16,795 bases of DNA from JBHEMK01 sp046262635 (GCA_046262635.1 JBHEMK010000159.1:1-16795); one strand, 5' to 3'. Counted from the first letter of the stretch, positions 6,846-14,328 are shown. A program made the numbers and translations. Notes: generated by a model from the letters alone, not told the origin.

Positions 6846-7729
6846 CGGCTGATCCTCTCCGCGTAGGGGAAGAGGACGCGGTAGAGCCAGCGGAAGAATG
6901 CGTCCGTCAGAAGGCCTAGCGCGCCGATCGTGATGATGCCCGCGATGATCTGGTCGGTCTGCAGGAAGCGGCTTGCCGAGAGGATCACGTGCCCGATGCC
7001 TTTGTCGGCGGCCACGAGCTCCGCGACGATCAGATAGGTCCAGGCCCAGCCGACGCCGATGCGGAGGTTGTCGACGACGCCCGGCCACGACGCCGGCAGG
7101 AGGACGCGCCAGAACACCTGCCAGCGCGAGGCGCCGAGCGTGTACGCGATCTGGACGAGCTCTTTGGGCACGTTCGCCGATACGTCGGCGATCAGCAACG
7201 TCAGGGGGAAGAAGACGCCAATGAAGATGACGGCGAGTTTCTCGTTCTCGTAGATGCCGAACCAGATGATCAGGAGCGGGATGAATGCCGAGGCGGGCAT
7301 GTAGCGAACGGCTGCGACGAGCGGTTCGAAGAAGGCCTGCACGACGCGGAACGAGCCGATCGCGATGCCGAGCGGGATGCCGATCAACGCGGAGAGGACG
7401 AAGCCGAGCATGATCCGCCGGGTGCTCGCCCAGACGTCAGCGGCGAACCCCTGGTGGACGAACAGGGTGTAGAGCGCCTTGGCGACGGCGCCCGGGCTCG
7501 GGAGGAAGAAGGGTTGGACGGCGCCGCCGTATGAGAGCGCCGCCCACAGCGCGAGCACAAGCGCGAAGCTGGAGAGGCCGAGCCCGATGGCGAGCGGGCG
7601 CGGGATCGGCTCCTTCGGGGCGAGCAGCCGGCTCGATCGGCGCGGGGCGCGCGCGGCGCCCGACAGCGGCAGGTTCGCCGCTGCCGTCGTGGGCGCCGCG
7701 GTCGCCTCACGGCGACCTCTGCTTCTCAA
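6842..7729 (-). CDS. ABC transporter permease, SsuC/TauC type
   Basis: About 295 residues form an inner-membrane permease of the BPD_transp_1 family. After a basic, low-complexity N-terminus of about 45 residues come hydrophobic segments, starting with IGLGLSSFALVLALWAALSY. The EAA-loop region that docks the ATPase reads IAYTLGASRWQVFWRVLLPA, and the C-terminal segment includes IIAGIITIGALGLLTDAFF. No ATG or GTG exists in frame ahead of the first membrane segment within the intergenic limits. I chose TTG at 7727-7729, which overlaps the stop of the binding-protein gene as TTGA and gives a normal family length; longer open frame upstream is only the shadow of the binding-protein gene. The 3' end overlaps the ATPase start (GTGA). 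The TTG start is the least certain point. Confidence 0.88.
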   Translation of the reverse strand: MRSRGRREATAAPTTAAANLPLSGAARAPRRSSRLLAPKEPIPRPLAIGLGLSSFALVLALWAALSYGGAVQPFFLPSPGAVAKALYTLFVHQGFAADVWASTRRIMLGFVLSALIGIPLGIAIGSFRVVQAFFEPLVAAVRYMPASAFIPLLIIWFGIYENEKLAVIFIGVFFPLTLLIADVSANVPKELVQIAYTLGASRWQVFWRVLLPASWPGVVDNLRIGVGWAWTYLIVAELVAADKGIGHVILSASRFLQTDQIIAGIITIGALGLLTDAFFRWLYRVLFPYAERISR

Positions 7730-8730
7730 TGAGCGGCCTGCAGGAAGGTGCCGTCGATGGCGGTCTTCGCGTTCGGAAGCGACTTGATCTGACCGATCGT
7801 CTTCCAGAACTTCGCCGAGGAGTTGAACACCTTGTAGATCGGGCCCGGGTGCGCAGGCGTGCCGTAATAGGCCTTGCTCTGGGCGATCGACCAGATCGGC
7901 ACGTCCTTCATCGTCGCTTTGATCGCGGCGGGCGTCTGCCCGAGGTACTTGGTCACGTCGCCGAACGCCTTGCTCGGGTTCGTCTTCAGCAGCTTCAGCG
8001 CATCGGAGTACGCGGCGATGAAGGCCTTGACCGTCGCCGGGTGATCCTTGATGAAGCTCGGCGCGAACGCGACCTCGTCGACGATGATCGTCGGGTACTT
8101 GTGCGTGTCGACGAGCACGTGCCCGTGCTTGTTCGACTTCGCCCGGTCGAGCCACGGCTGCCAGGTTACCGCGACGGGAACGCGGCCGGCCGCGAACGCC
8201 GCACCGGCGTCGCCCGCTGTCATGTCGACCTGCTTGACGTCCTTCAGCGACATGCCGTTTTGCTGGAGGACGTAGGCGAGCAGCCACTGACTCGTCGAGC
8301 CGTTGCTGACGCCCACCTTCTGGCCCTTGAGCTGCTTGACCGTCGTGATGCTCTTCTGCGATACGATGCCGTCACCGCCGACGGACGCGTCGAGGCCGAG
8401 CACCATCGTCGAGGCGATCCCCTCCGCGTTCGTCCGCGAGAAGGTGTCGACCGTGGTCGCGATCGCGTTCAGACTGCCGGCCTTGAGCGCGTTGAAGCGC
8501 TGCACCGGGTCCTCGATCACCGTGTACTTGACGTTGACGCCATGCTTCGCGAAATAGCCCTCCTTCGCGGCGATCACGAGGCCGATGTAGCCGTTCCACG
8601 TCGAGAACGCGAGATTCACGTTGGCACTCGACGAGCTCGACGCCTTCGCTGCGCTGCCGCCGAGTGCCGCTGCGACAAGCGCGAGCGCTACGACTCCGAC
8701 GGTGACGGCTGCGATCAGGTAGCTGCGCAT
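7726..8730 (-). CDS. ABC transporter substrate-binding protein, SsuA/TauA/NMT1-like
   Basis: This 334-residue exported binding protein captures the ligand outside the cell. The start is ATG at 8728-8730 with AAGGAGG (8736-8742) at ideal spacing. A signal peptide is clear: MRSYL, then a hydrophobic core to about residue 24, then GGSAAKASSSSS. There is no lipobox Cys, so it is either free or held by other means. The mature part has the NMT1/SsuA features FSTWNGYIGLVIAAKEGYFA (ligand-pocket start), GVNVKYTVIEDP, TVKQLKGQKVGVSNGSTSQW and VDEVAFAPSFIKDHPATVKA. Relatives bind sulfonates, taurine, nitrate or thiamine precursors. The gene starts 67 bp after the DUF1028 gene and is probably part of the same operon, though it could have its own promoter there (none evident). 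Confidence 0.92.
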   Translation of the reverse strand: MRSYLIAAVTVGVVALALVAAALGGSAAKASSSSSANVNLAFSTWNGYIGLVIAAKEGYFAKHGVNVKYTVIEDPVQRFNALKAGSLNAIATTVDTFSRTNAEGIASTMVLGLDASVGGDGIVSQKSITTVKQLKGQKVGVSNGSTSQWLLAYVLQQNGMSLKDVKQVDMTAGDAGAAFAAGRVPVAVTWQPWLDRAKSNKHGHVLVDTHKYPTIIVDEVAFAPSFIKDHPATVKAFIAAYSDALKLLKTNPSKAFGDVTKYLGQTPAAIKATMKDVPIWSIAQSKAYYGTPAHPGPIYKVFNSSAKFWKTIGQIKSLPNAKTAIDGTFLQAAH

Positions 8731-8797
8731 ATCGTCCTCCTTTTCTTCCTAGGGATCGTGAGCTTGTCATCATTGGTGGGCATGTCCAGACCGGAAT

Positions 8798-9475
8798 CTA
8801 CTCGGCTCCCGGAACCGCGAAGCCGGGCGCGGAGGCGGGATCGAGGGCGCGTGTAACGTAGTCGTCCGCCTGGGGCTTCCATCGCTCCCAGAGACGGTGG
8901 AGCTCATCGATCGGGTCGCCCTCGCACCAGTCGACGCGCAGGTCCGTGATCGGCCACGGGACCGCATCGACGAAGACGATGCCGGCCGAGTGTACGGGCC
9001 CTTCCTCGCCGCCGGCGTCCCGCCCCGCCTCGAGTGCGGCGATCAGACGGTCGCCGAGGTGCCCGTTCGGGTCGGCGAGGAACGCCTCGACGACCGCCGC
9101 CGGGACGGCATCGGTTGCGAGGAGGTTGCCTGCCGCCGCGCAGCCGGGGGCCGTGGCGGTCGCGGCCCTGCCAAGGGCACGGTCGCCGGAGAACACCGCT
9201 GCCCTACCGAACGTGTCGACGAGAGCGAGCTGGCGGTACTCCACGTGCGGCGCGTTCGCCACCACCGCGCGGAGCGCCTCCTCTGACGCGCGTCCCGCCT
9301 CGAGCGCGTCGAGTAGCTTCGGGCCTAGCGCAGGGTCGGTCACGTTCTGCGTGCAGGCGGCGCCGACGCGGGCGCGCGCGAAGGCGCAGCGGGCTCCCAC
9401 GGCAGGGCTCGAGGAGGTGATGGCCGCGCCGAGCATTCCGGTTCGCTCGCAACGGCCGACGAGGGAGAATGTCAC
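8798..9475 (-). CDS. DUF1028 family protein (Ntn-hydrolase-like)
   Basis: The 225-residue protein opens TFSLVGRCERTGMLGAAITS, followed by SPAVGARCAFARARVGAACT and QNVTDPALGPKLLDALEAG, the typical DUF1028 start. The middle has RQLALVDTFGRAAVFSGDRA and the conserved GNLLATDAVPAAVVEAFL; the end, around ITDLRVDWCEGDPIDELHRL, carries the short acidic region common in the family. DUF1028 proteins resemble Ntn hydrolases, so amide hydrolysis is plausible but unproven. A Thr follows the initiator, so removal of the first residue would expose an N-terminal Thr as in Ntn enzymes (inference). The GTG start at 9473-9475 overlaps the RidA stop as GTGA and is favoured by translational coupling. No signal peptide is seen, so it is likely cytoplasmic. 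Confidence 0.88.
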   Translation of the reverse strand: MTFSLVGRCERTGMLGAAITSSSPAVGARCAFARARVGAACTQNVTDPALGPKLLDALEAGRASEEALRAVVANAPHVEYRQLALVDTFGRAAVFSGDRALGRAATATAPGCAAAGNLLATDAVPAAVVEAFLADPNGHLGDRLIAALEAGRDAGGEEGPVHSAGIVFVDAVPWPITDLRVDWCEGDPIDELHRLWERWKPQADDYVTRALDPASAPGFAVPGAE

Positions 9476-9900
9476 GGCAGCACCGCCGTCGCAGTGACCT
9501 CCACGACCCACTCCGGCCGGGCGAGCGCCGTTACGACGAGCCCGGTGAAGACCGGATAGACGCCCCGCAGCCGCTCACCGAGGACGCGGTAGACCCGCTC
9601 GCGGTGGCGGATGTCGATCAGGTAGACGTGACACGAGACGATGTGCTCGAGCGACGCGCCGGCTTCCGCCAAGAGCAGCTCGACATTGTCCATCACTTTG
9701 TGCGCTTGTCCTTCGGGATCGCTGACGGCGACGTTCTCGTGCGTTTCGAGTTCCTGCGCGACCTGGCCGCGCAGGTAGATCGTCTTGCCCGCGACGACCG
9801 CCTGGCAGAGATCGTTGCCGAGCCGCTGCTCGGGATAGCTCTCCGCCGTGTTGAAGGGGCGAATGCGGACGTGGCCGCCGACGTCGATGCGGTCCGTCAC
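9472..9900 (-). CDS. RidA/YjgF/YER057c family protein (enamine/imine deaminase-like)
   Basis: The 142-residue protein matches the RidA fold: VRIRPFNTAESYPEQRLGND, AGKTIYLRGQVAQELETHE, QAHKVMDNVELLLAEAGASL, VSCHVYLIDIRHRERVYRVL, and the C-terminal LVVTALARPEWVVEVTATAV. R128 in ALARPEW sits at the place of the Arg that binds the carboxylate of the substrate in active RidA proteins, so activity on an imino acid or aminoacrylate-type compound is plausible. It is cytoplasmic and normally a homotrimer. The start is GTG at 9898-9900, overlapping the oxygenase stop as GTGA. Its place between an oxygenase and hydrolases recalls RutC in the Rut pyrimidine pathway and suggests a pathway-specific role rather than general housekeeping. 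Confidence 0.92.
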   Translation of the reverse strand: MTDRIDVGGHVRIRPFNTAESYPEQRLGNDLCQAVVAGKTIYLRGQVAQELETHENVAVSDPEGQAHKVMDNVELLLAEAGASLEHIVSCHVYLIDIRHRERVYRVLGERLRGVYPVFTGLVVTALARPEWVVEVTATAVLP

Positions 9901-11348
9901 GCGGCGCTCCTGACCTCCGCCATCCCGGCACCCGCTTTCACGAGCGCCGTGGCACGCTCGAAGTCGTAGTTATTGTAGACCGCGAGCAGGTGCGCGAACG
10001 GCGGTGACTGCGCGAAGAGCTGGAACGTCAGCCGGTGCCCCGCGTAGTCGGAGTTGACCAGGTCGCGCGCGAACGCGAACAGCTTCCGTCGCTCTTCCGC
10101 GTCGATGTCGCCGACACGGAAGTATTTTGCGAGCCACGGACCGGCCTCCGGGTCACGGAAGGTCGACGCGCTTGGCATTAGGCTCATCTGGCAGCCGCAC
10201 AGGTCGCGGACGAGGTGCATCATCTCCGGCAGCTGCGTGCACGCGAGGACACGGCCGGTGTAGAGGAGCGCCTGGTTCGGCATGAGCAGGCCGGCCGGGC
10301 TCGGCTCGGCGAGCTCCACGGCCGCCGTCAGGTGCGCGTTGATGCTCTCCCGGTAGCAGACGAGCTGCGCCAGCTTCTCGCGCACGCCCTGGTGCATCTT
10401 CGTCCCTGTCTGTTGGGCGTTCGCGTATGCGGTGCCGACGAGCAGGTCGGCGAGGCGCAGGTGGCGCTGGACGTACGCGAACATGCTGTAGCGGTGGAGC
10501 GTGGCGCGAATGAATGCCGCCGCGGGGGTGTGTCGGTAGAAGAAGACGTTCTCCCAAGGGACCTCGACGTCGTCGAAGACGATCATCGTGTCGACCTCGT
10601 CCACGCAGTTCGAGAGTGGGTAGTCCTCGGCCGGCAGCCGCCCTGCGAATCCGGAGCGGCAGATGAACTTCATGCCGGGGGCCCCCATTTCCGCGAGGAA
10701 GCCGACGGCGTAGTCCGAGAGCGTCTCCCCGCCCCAGTCAGCGATCGTGGGCTTTACGAACGCCTGGTTCGCGTAAGGGGCGGCTGTCTCGAACTTGGCG
10801 CCCCGGACGACGATTCCATTGTCGTTCTCACCTACTACGCGGAGGAGGACGTCGGGATCCTGGTCCTGCGGCCGCTTCGAGCGGTCGCCCTTCGGATCCG
10901 TGTTCGCAGAGACGTGGAACGGGTCGAGCAGGCCGGCCTTCCGGACGTGGCGCCGGATGTTCTCCGCGAACGTCGCGTCGATCTCGTTCAGGACGTCCTG
11001 CCCGTCGAAGAGCGACCACATCTCGCCGACGGTCTCGTCGCCGACGCGCGTGACCACACCTCCGACGCCGTCGAGGACGAGATCGACCGCAGCTCGCTTT
11101 GCGTGCCAGTCCTCCTTCGTCAGCGGCGGCTTCGACCCGATCGCGCACCGCTCGCCAGTTTCGGCGTCGGCGTACGACATCACCTTGCGCGACCCTTCCT
11201 CGTGCGCGAGGTCGTAGATCCACGCGCGCACATCGACAATCGGCTTGAACGCCGGGTGCCTCGTCACGTCGGCGACCCGCTCGCCCTCGATCCACACCTC
11301 GCGGCCGTCGCGGATCGACTCACGGTACTCGTCACCGGTCCGGATCAC
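9897..11348 (-). CDS. HpaB-family FADH2-dependent monooxygenase
   Basis: This 483-residue cytoplasmic enzyme belongs to the 4-hydroxyphenylacetate 3-monooxygenase (HpaB/PvcC) family, which uses reduced flavin and O2 to hydroxylate aromatic or heteroaromatic rings. Family marks include VTRHPAFKPIVDVRAWIYDL (28-47), SANTDPKGDRSKRP (147-160), the flavin-domain stretch TIADWGGETLSDYAVGFLAE (201-220), DTMIVFDDVEVPWENVFFY (253-271), and FQLFAQSPPFAHLLAVYNNY (442-461). The start is GTG at 11346-11348, chosen for GGGAGG six bases upstream and the conserved domain beginning almost at once. The Fe-S cysteines of the related 4-hydroxybutyryl-CoA dehydratases are not evident. Such enzymes need a flavin reductase partner and none lies nearby, so it must come from elsewhere in the genome. 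It starts 16 bp after the M20 stop. The substrate is not known. Confidence 0.9.
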   Translation of the reverse strand: MIRTGDEYRESIRDGREVWIEGERVADVTRHPAFKPIVDVRAWIYDLAHEEGSRKVMSYADAETGERCAIGSKPPLTKEDWHAKRAAVDLVLDGVGGVVTRVGDETVGEMWSLFDGQDVLNEIDATFAENIRRHVRKAGLLDPFHVSANTDPKGDRSKRPQDQDPDVLLRVVGENDNGIVVRGAKFETAAPYANQAFVKPTIADWGGETLSDYAVGFLAEMGAPGMKFICRSGFAGRLPAEDYPLSNCVDEVDTMIVFDDVEVPWENVFFYRHTPAAAFIRATLHRYSMFAYVQRHLRLADLLVGTAYANAQQTGTKMHQGVREKLAQLVCYRESINAHLTAAVELAEPSPAGLLMPNQALLYTGRVLACTQLPEMMHLVRDLCGCQMSLMPSASTFRDPEAGPWLAKYFRVGDIDAEERRKLFAFARDLVNSDYAGHRLTFQLFAQSPPFAHLLAVYNNYDFERATALVKAGAGMAEVRSAA

Positions 11349-11364
11349 TCTGCCTCCCTTCGAG

Positions 11365-12452
11365 TCACGTGAGCAGCCGCCGCAGCACCAGGTCGAGCTG
11401 TGCGACGCCGTCGGCGATCCAGCTGCGCTCGATCCGTTCTGACGGCGCGTGCATGTCGGCGCCTCGCGCACAGCCGAGCGTGAGCTCCGGGATTCCCAAT
11501 GCGAGCGCCGCGTTCGCGTCGGTCGAGCCGTCCAAAAACCGGTCGGGGAGGTCGAGCTTCGCCCGCTCCTCGCGCACCGCGACGAGTAATGGATGTCTGC
11601 GGTCGAGCCTACCGGCCGGACGACGATCGAGTGTCTCGACCGTCAGCTCGAGCCCGTCGCCGACCGTGATCCGGCGGAACACCTGGTAAGCCGCTTCGAG
11701 AGACGCCTCGTCGGGCGAACGCGCTAAGACCACCCCCCCGGTGTGCCGCGCGATCGCGTTCACCGCCTCGCCCCCCGCCGACGCGACCGACGTTGAGCGA
11801 GACGCCGTCGGGACCGCCCGCCAGGAGCTCTTCCAGTAGCGACACGAGCGCATGTGTCGCGCTCGGACGGCCCCGGTCCCACCACGAATGGCCGCCCCGG
11901 CCGGAGACCGCGAAGGCCACGCGGACGCAGCCGACCGCGTCCACGCAGACTGCGTCGACGCGGCGCCCTCGAGGGAGATCACCGACTCGAGCGCAGCGCA
12001 CGCATGGCGTGCGCCGACGAGACCACCGAGCCCCTCCTCGCCGACGGTGAAGACGACCGCAAACGGCGTACGAAGATCGGCGGCGGCGGCCTCGACGACG
12101 CACGCGGCGACCGAGACCGCCAGCGCGTTGTCGCCGATGCCCGGTCCGCATAACCAGCCGTTCTCCTCAACGACGGCGTGAGCCACGTCGGCGGCGGAGA
12201 CAGTGTCCACATGTGCGAGGAGCGCGAGCCGGAACGGCGGTTCGCCGCACCGCCAGACGAGGTTGCCGGCCTCGTCGCGGGAGCGCTCGCCTGCCGCGCC
12301 ACGCAGCCGTTTCTCGAGCCAGGCGAGTCGCGCCTCCTCGCTGGTCGAAGCCGGAATCTCTGCGAGTGCGATCGCTCCGCGTTCGACCGATGCGACGAGC
12401 TCCCGGCCGGCGGTCGCTGCCGGTGTACTAGTGTAAAGCGCGATTCGGGCAT
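11365..12452 (-). pseudogene. M20 family metallo-amidohydrolase/peptidase, frameshifted
   Basis: The catalytic layout of an M20 zinc hydrolase can be read on the minus strand: LALLAHVDTVSAADVAHAVV (HxD metal site), WLCGPGIGDNALAVSVAACV (bridging Asp), FAVVFTVGEEGLGGLVGARH (catalytic and metal Glu), and near the end FLDGSTDANAALALGIPELT and DMHAPSERIERSW (final His). The dimerisation domain (VAFAVSGRGGHSWW, SLNVGRVGG) lies in another frame. One-base changes are needed near 11961-11967 and at a run of six C (11771-11776), and they cancel. The N-terminal region reads ELVASVERGAIALAEIPAST but has no ATG, GTG or TTG in its frame; ATG at 12450-12452 would need a further shift. Start and status are therefore uncertain. 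Relatives include PepT and ArgE-like deacylases. It is the first gene of the operon. Confidence 0.78.
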
Positions 12453-12461
12453 TCTATTGGT
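12425..12461. promoter_or_regulatory. Divergent promoter region for the operon and its regulator
   Basis: Only a few tens of bases separate the M20 gene from the XRE-cupin start at 12462. On the minus strand TACACT (within 12430-12436) resembles a -10 element pointing to the operon. On the plus strand TTCTATTGG lies immediately ahead of the regulator ATG, so that message could be leaderless. GTGTA occurs twice (12423-12427 and 12431-12435) around CTA and could be an operator. These are position-based inferences. Confidence 0.4.
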
Positions 12462-13061
12462 ATGAACCTGGTCGTCAAGACAATCGGCGGAAACCTGCGC
12501 CGCATCCGCACCGCGCAGCGACTCTCGCTCGCCGACTTGGCAGCGCGGTCACACGTCGCGAAGGCCACGCTGGCGAATCTCGAGAAGGGGCGCGGGAACC
12601 CGACGATCGAGACGCTGTGGGCGCTCGCGCTCGGTCTCGGCGTCGCCTTCAGCGATCTGCTCGAGCAGCCGGACGCGGTAGAGGTCTCGGTCGTCCGCTC
12701 CGACGACGGCGTCCACGTCGCGAGCCAGTCGGCAGATCCGCCGCTCGACCTTCGGCTACTCGACCGGCTCGAGCGATCGGGTCTGACGGAGGTCTTCGAG
12801 TTCGCCCTCTCCGGTCGACACGAGGGGCTGCCGCACGGGCCGGGAATCGTCGAGCGTGTACTCGTCACGTCGGGCCGCATGCTCGTCGGGCCAGCTGACG
12901 CGCCGGCCGAGCTCGCCCTGGGGGACTTCGTTCGCTTCCCCGGCGACCGGCCGCACGTCTACGCGTCGCTCGACCGCCCGTGCCGCGGTGTGCTGCTCGT
13001 CGAGTACCCGCCGGCTCCTACAGGAGCTCGATCTCGATCGGCGTCGGCCGACCCTCGTTGA
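12462..13061 (+). CDS. XRE-cupin transcriptional regulator
   Basis: The 199-residue protein has an N-terminal Cro/CI-type helix-turn-helix (residues about 9-63: IGGNLRRIRTAQRLSLADLA, HVAKATLANLEKGRGNPTIE, LWALALGLGVAFSDLLE) and a C-terminal cupin sensor (about 110-184: EVFEFALSGRHEG, VERVLVTSGRMLVGP, ALGDFVRFPGDRPHVYASLD). This is the standard small-molecule-responsive regulator arrangement; members control metabolite catabolism genes, including polyamine and amino-acid-derived compounds. The start is ATG at 12462 with no clear Shine-Dalgarno. It is divergent from the M20-led operon and so placed to repress or activate it in response to the pathway compound. The last 15 codons overlap the 3' end of the convergent DUF1989 gene; cupin homology ends before the overlap, so the tail may be an extension. 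Confidence 0.92.
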   Translation: MNLVVKTIGGNLRRIRTAQRLSLADLAARSHVAKATLANLEKGRGNPTIETLWALALGLGVAFSDLLEQPDAVEVSVVRSDDGVHVASQSADPPLDLRLLDRLERSGLTEVFEFALSGRHEGLPHGPGIVERVLVTSGRMLVGPADAPAELALGDFVRFPGDRPHVYASLDRPCRGVLLVEYPPAPTGARSRSASADPR

Positions 13062-13611
13062 TCGAGAGGATATCCTGCGGACAGGCCGACACCGCGAGAA
13101 TCAGGTTGAGCTCCGCACGAAGCTGGACGTAGTCGCTCGCCTTCGTCTCGGCCGGCAACCACTCGATCTCGCCGCTCGTGCGCGCGGGCGTGCTCATGAA
13201 GAGGTTGATCGGCTGAGGCGCATAGCGCGGCGGCTCAACGTCCATCGCCCGAAGCGCGTTGTGGAGGTTCTCCTCACATGAGGCGTGCCAGCCAGTGACC
13301 CCGAGCGGGATGTAGCGCGGCGGGTCGCACGCGGCGATCAGCATGTCATGGATGCCGGGCGTCGCGTCCTCCTCCAGCGTCAGGATCGGCCGCCGGGCAT
13401 TCGTCACGAACTGCCCTCCGACCGGCGGGAAGAGGCGCGAGTTGACGGCCCGGGTGTGCTGCGCTGAGTGGAACTCGCCGGTGTCGTCTCCGACGAACGC
13501 CCAGGTGTCCGCGACCTGGCCGCCCTCGACGTCGACCACGCGGAAGCTACGTCCCGCAGCGAGGCGGACGGCCCTCCCCTCGCGAGCAGGGATGTGGATG
13601 CGCTCGCTCAT
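13018..13611 (-). CDS. DUF1989 / urea carboxylase-associated family protein
   Basis: The 197-residue protein shows the family pattern throughout: RSFRVVDVEGGQVADTWAFV (22-41), SAQHTRAVNSRLFPPVGGQF (49-68), ILTLEEDATPGIHDMLIAAC (76-95), SCEENLHNAL (111-120), INLFMSTPA (135-143), and DYVQLRAELNLILAVSACPQ (160-179) followed by TPIEIELL at the C-terminus. The Cys, His and Glu residues suggest metal binding. Family members occur next to urea carboxylase and other nitrogen-compound catabolic genes and in aminomethyltransferase-related contexts; their reaction is not settled. The start is ATG at 13609-13611, with only a weak purine stretch upstream. The gene is convergent with the XRE-cupin gene, overlapping it by 44 bp, and is on the same strand as the catabolic operon, so it may serve the same nitrogen-releasing pathway. 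Confidence 0.9.
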   Translation of the reverse strand: MSERIHIPAREGRAVRLAAGRSFRVVDVEGGQVADTWAFVGDDTGEFHSAQHTRAVNSRLFPPVGGQFVTNARRPILTLEEDATPGIHDMLIAACDPPRYIPLGVTGWHASCEENLHNALRAMDVEPPRYAPQPINLFMSTPARTSGEIEWLPAETKASDYVQLRAELNLILAVSACPQDILSINEGRPTPIEIELL

Positions 13612-13822
13612 CTCGGCGGATCGTAGGCGGCGCGTGCCACTTGCGCACGGCCAACCGCGCAGACTTCCGCCTCGGAGAGAACGCGGCACAGCGGACAACC
13701 ATGCCCTGATCAGCCACGTCACCGGCCCCTCGCCAGACAGCTCGATCATCCTGTGCGTGCCGATTAATCAGTTGCGAGTGAGAACGGGTCCGCCGGCCAG
13801 CGGCGTTCCTGTCCGTCCGCGT

Positions 13823-14086
13823 CTATGCGACGTGGAGGTACCGGCGTAGGGCGCGGCGGATGAGGTCGCTTTGGGTGGTGTGTTCTTCGTCGGCGCGCTG
13901 CTGAAGGGCGTGCCGCAGTTGTGGATTGAGCCGGACGGGGACGATCTCTGAGGGGCCGGCGCCGAGGCGTGGCCGACCGCAAAGGGCGATCGGGTCGTAG
14001 CCGCGCTCGGCCTCGGTGGAAAGCTTGTCGATCAGCTCGTCGGTGGCCGGGACACCGCCGCTTGTCGGCTGTCGTTTACGGCTCAT
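13823..14086 (-). CDS. Ribbon-helix-helix antitoxin candidate
   Basis: This 87-residue protein has a disordered-looking N-terminal half (MSRKRQPTSGGVPATDELID to about residue 45) and a C-terminal ribbon-helix-helix domain (48-84): EIVPVRLNPQLRHALQQRAD and then TQSDLIRRALRRYL. The alternating strand followed by two helices with a polar turn is typical of CopG/Arc-type repressors. The N-terminal part would then be the toxin-binding segment, an arrangement the reverse of many RHH antitoxins but seen with BrnA-like ones. The ATG (14084-14086) overlaps the stop of the upstream gene as ATGA, so the pair is translationally coupled. It probably represses its own operon. Function is inferred from fold and coupling. 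Confidence 0.75.
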   Translation of the reverse strand: MSRKRQPTSGGVPATDELIDKLSTEAERGYDPIALCGRPRLGAGPSEIVPVRLNPQLRHALQQRADEEHTTQSDLIRRALRRYLHVA

Positions 14087-14328
14087 GGGAGAAGGTCGTT
14101 GTAGCCGGGGCGCATCCGCATGGCGTGGATCGCCAGCCGGCTGCCGTCGTCGAGCTCGAGGACGATGATCTCGAGCAGGTTGCCGGCGCGGTCCGGGCCA
14201 AGGAGGAGCGTCCGCCGCGGCTCGCCCTGGCCTTGCTCGAGCGCGTAGCCGACGAGGGCGTACTCGGCCTCCTGGCGGATGTCGTCATCGCCGATGCCGT
14301 GCTTGCGAGCCGCTCCGTGGATCTCCAC
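14083..14328 (-). CDS. BrnT-like toxin candidate
   Basis: The 81-residue protein reads VEIHGAARKHGIGDDDIRQE, then RRTLLLGPDRAGNLLEIIVL, then RLAIHAMRMRPGYNDLL. A helix with RKHGI, a strand with an aromatic/acidic GPDRAGN turn, and a basic HAMRMRPGY motif near the end recall the BrnT/RelE-like ribonuclease toxin fold, though similarity to BrnT (DUF497) is distant. I chose the GTG at 14326-14328 because the conserved IHGAARKHG segment follows directly; the open frame continues upstream into sequence with a different coding character. It precedes the RHH gene with a 4-base overlap, toxin first as in BrnT-BrnA. A two-protein toxin-antitoxin system is likely but the toxic activity is an inference. 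Confidence 0.65.
   Translation of the reverse strand: MEIHGAARKHGIGDDDIRQEAEYALVGYALEQGQGEPRRTLLLGPDRAGNLLEIIVLELDDGSRLAIHAMRMRPGYNDLLP

Noticed and set aside
7730..8287. Upstream extension of the permease reading frame
   Set aside because: It lies wholly inside the binding-protein gene and reads as low-complexity shadow; the TTG at 7727-7729 gives a normal-length permease.
10215..11372. Long open frame on the plus strand across the oxygenase gene (also similar ones at 7531-8856 plus and 981-2102 minus)
   Set aside because: They are antisense shadows of well-supported genes in GC-rich DNA, with Arg- and Asp-rich or Pro-rich composition and no family motifs.
13612..13822. Gap between DUF1989 and the toxin-antitoxin pair
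   Set aside because: Examined on both strands; open frames present have no family features and no convincing promoter or terminator was found.
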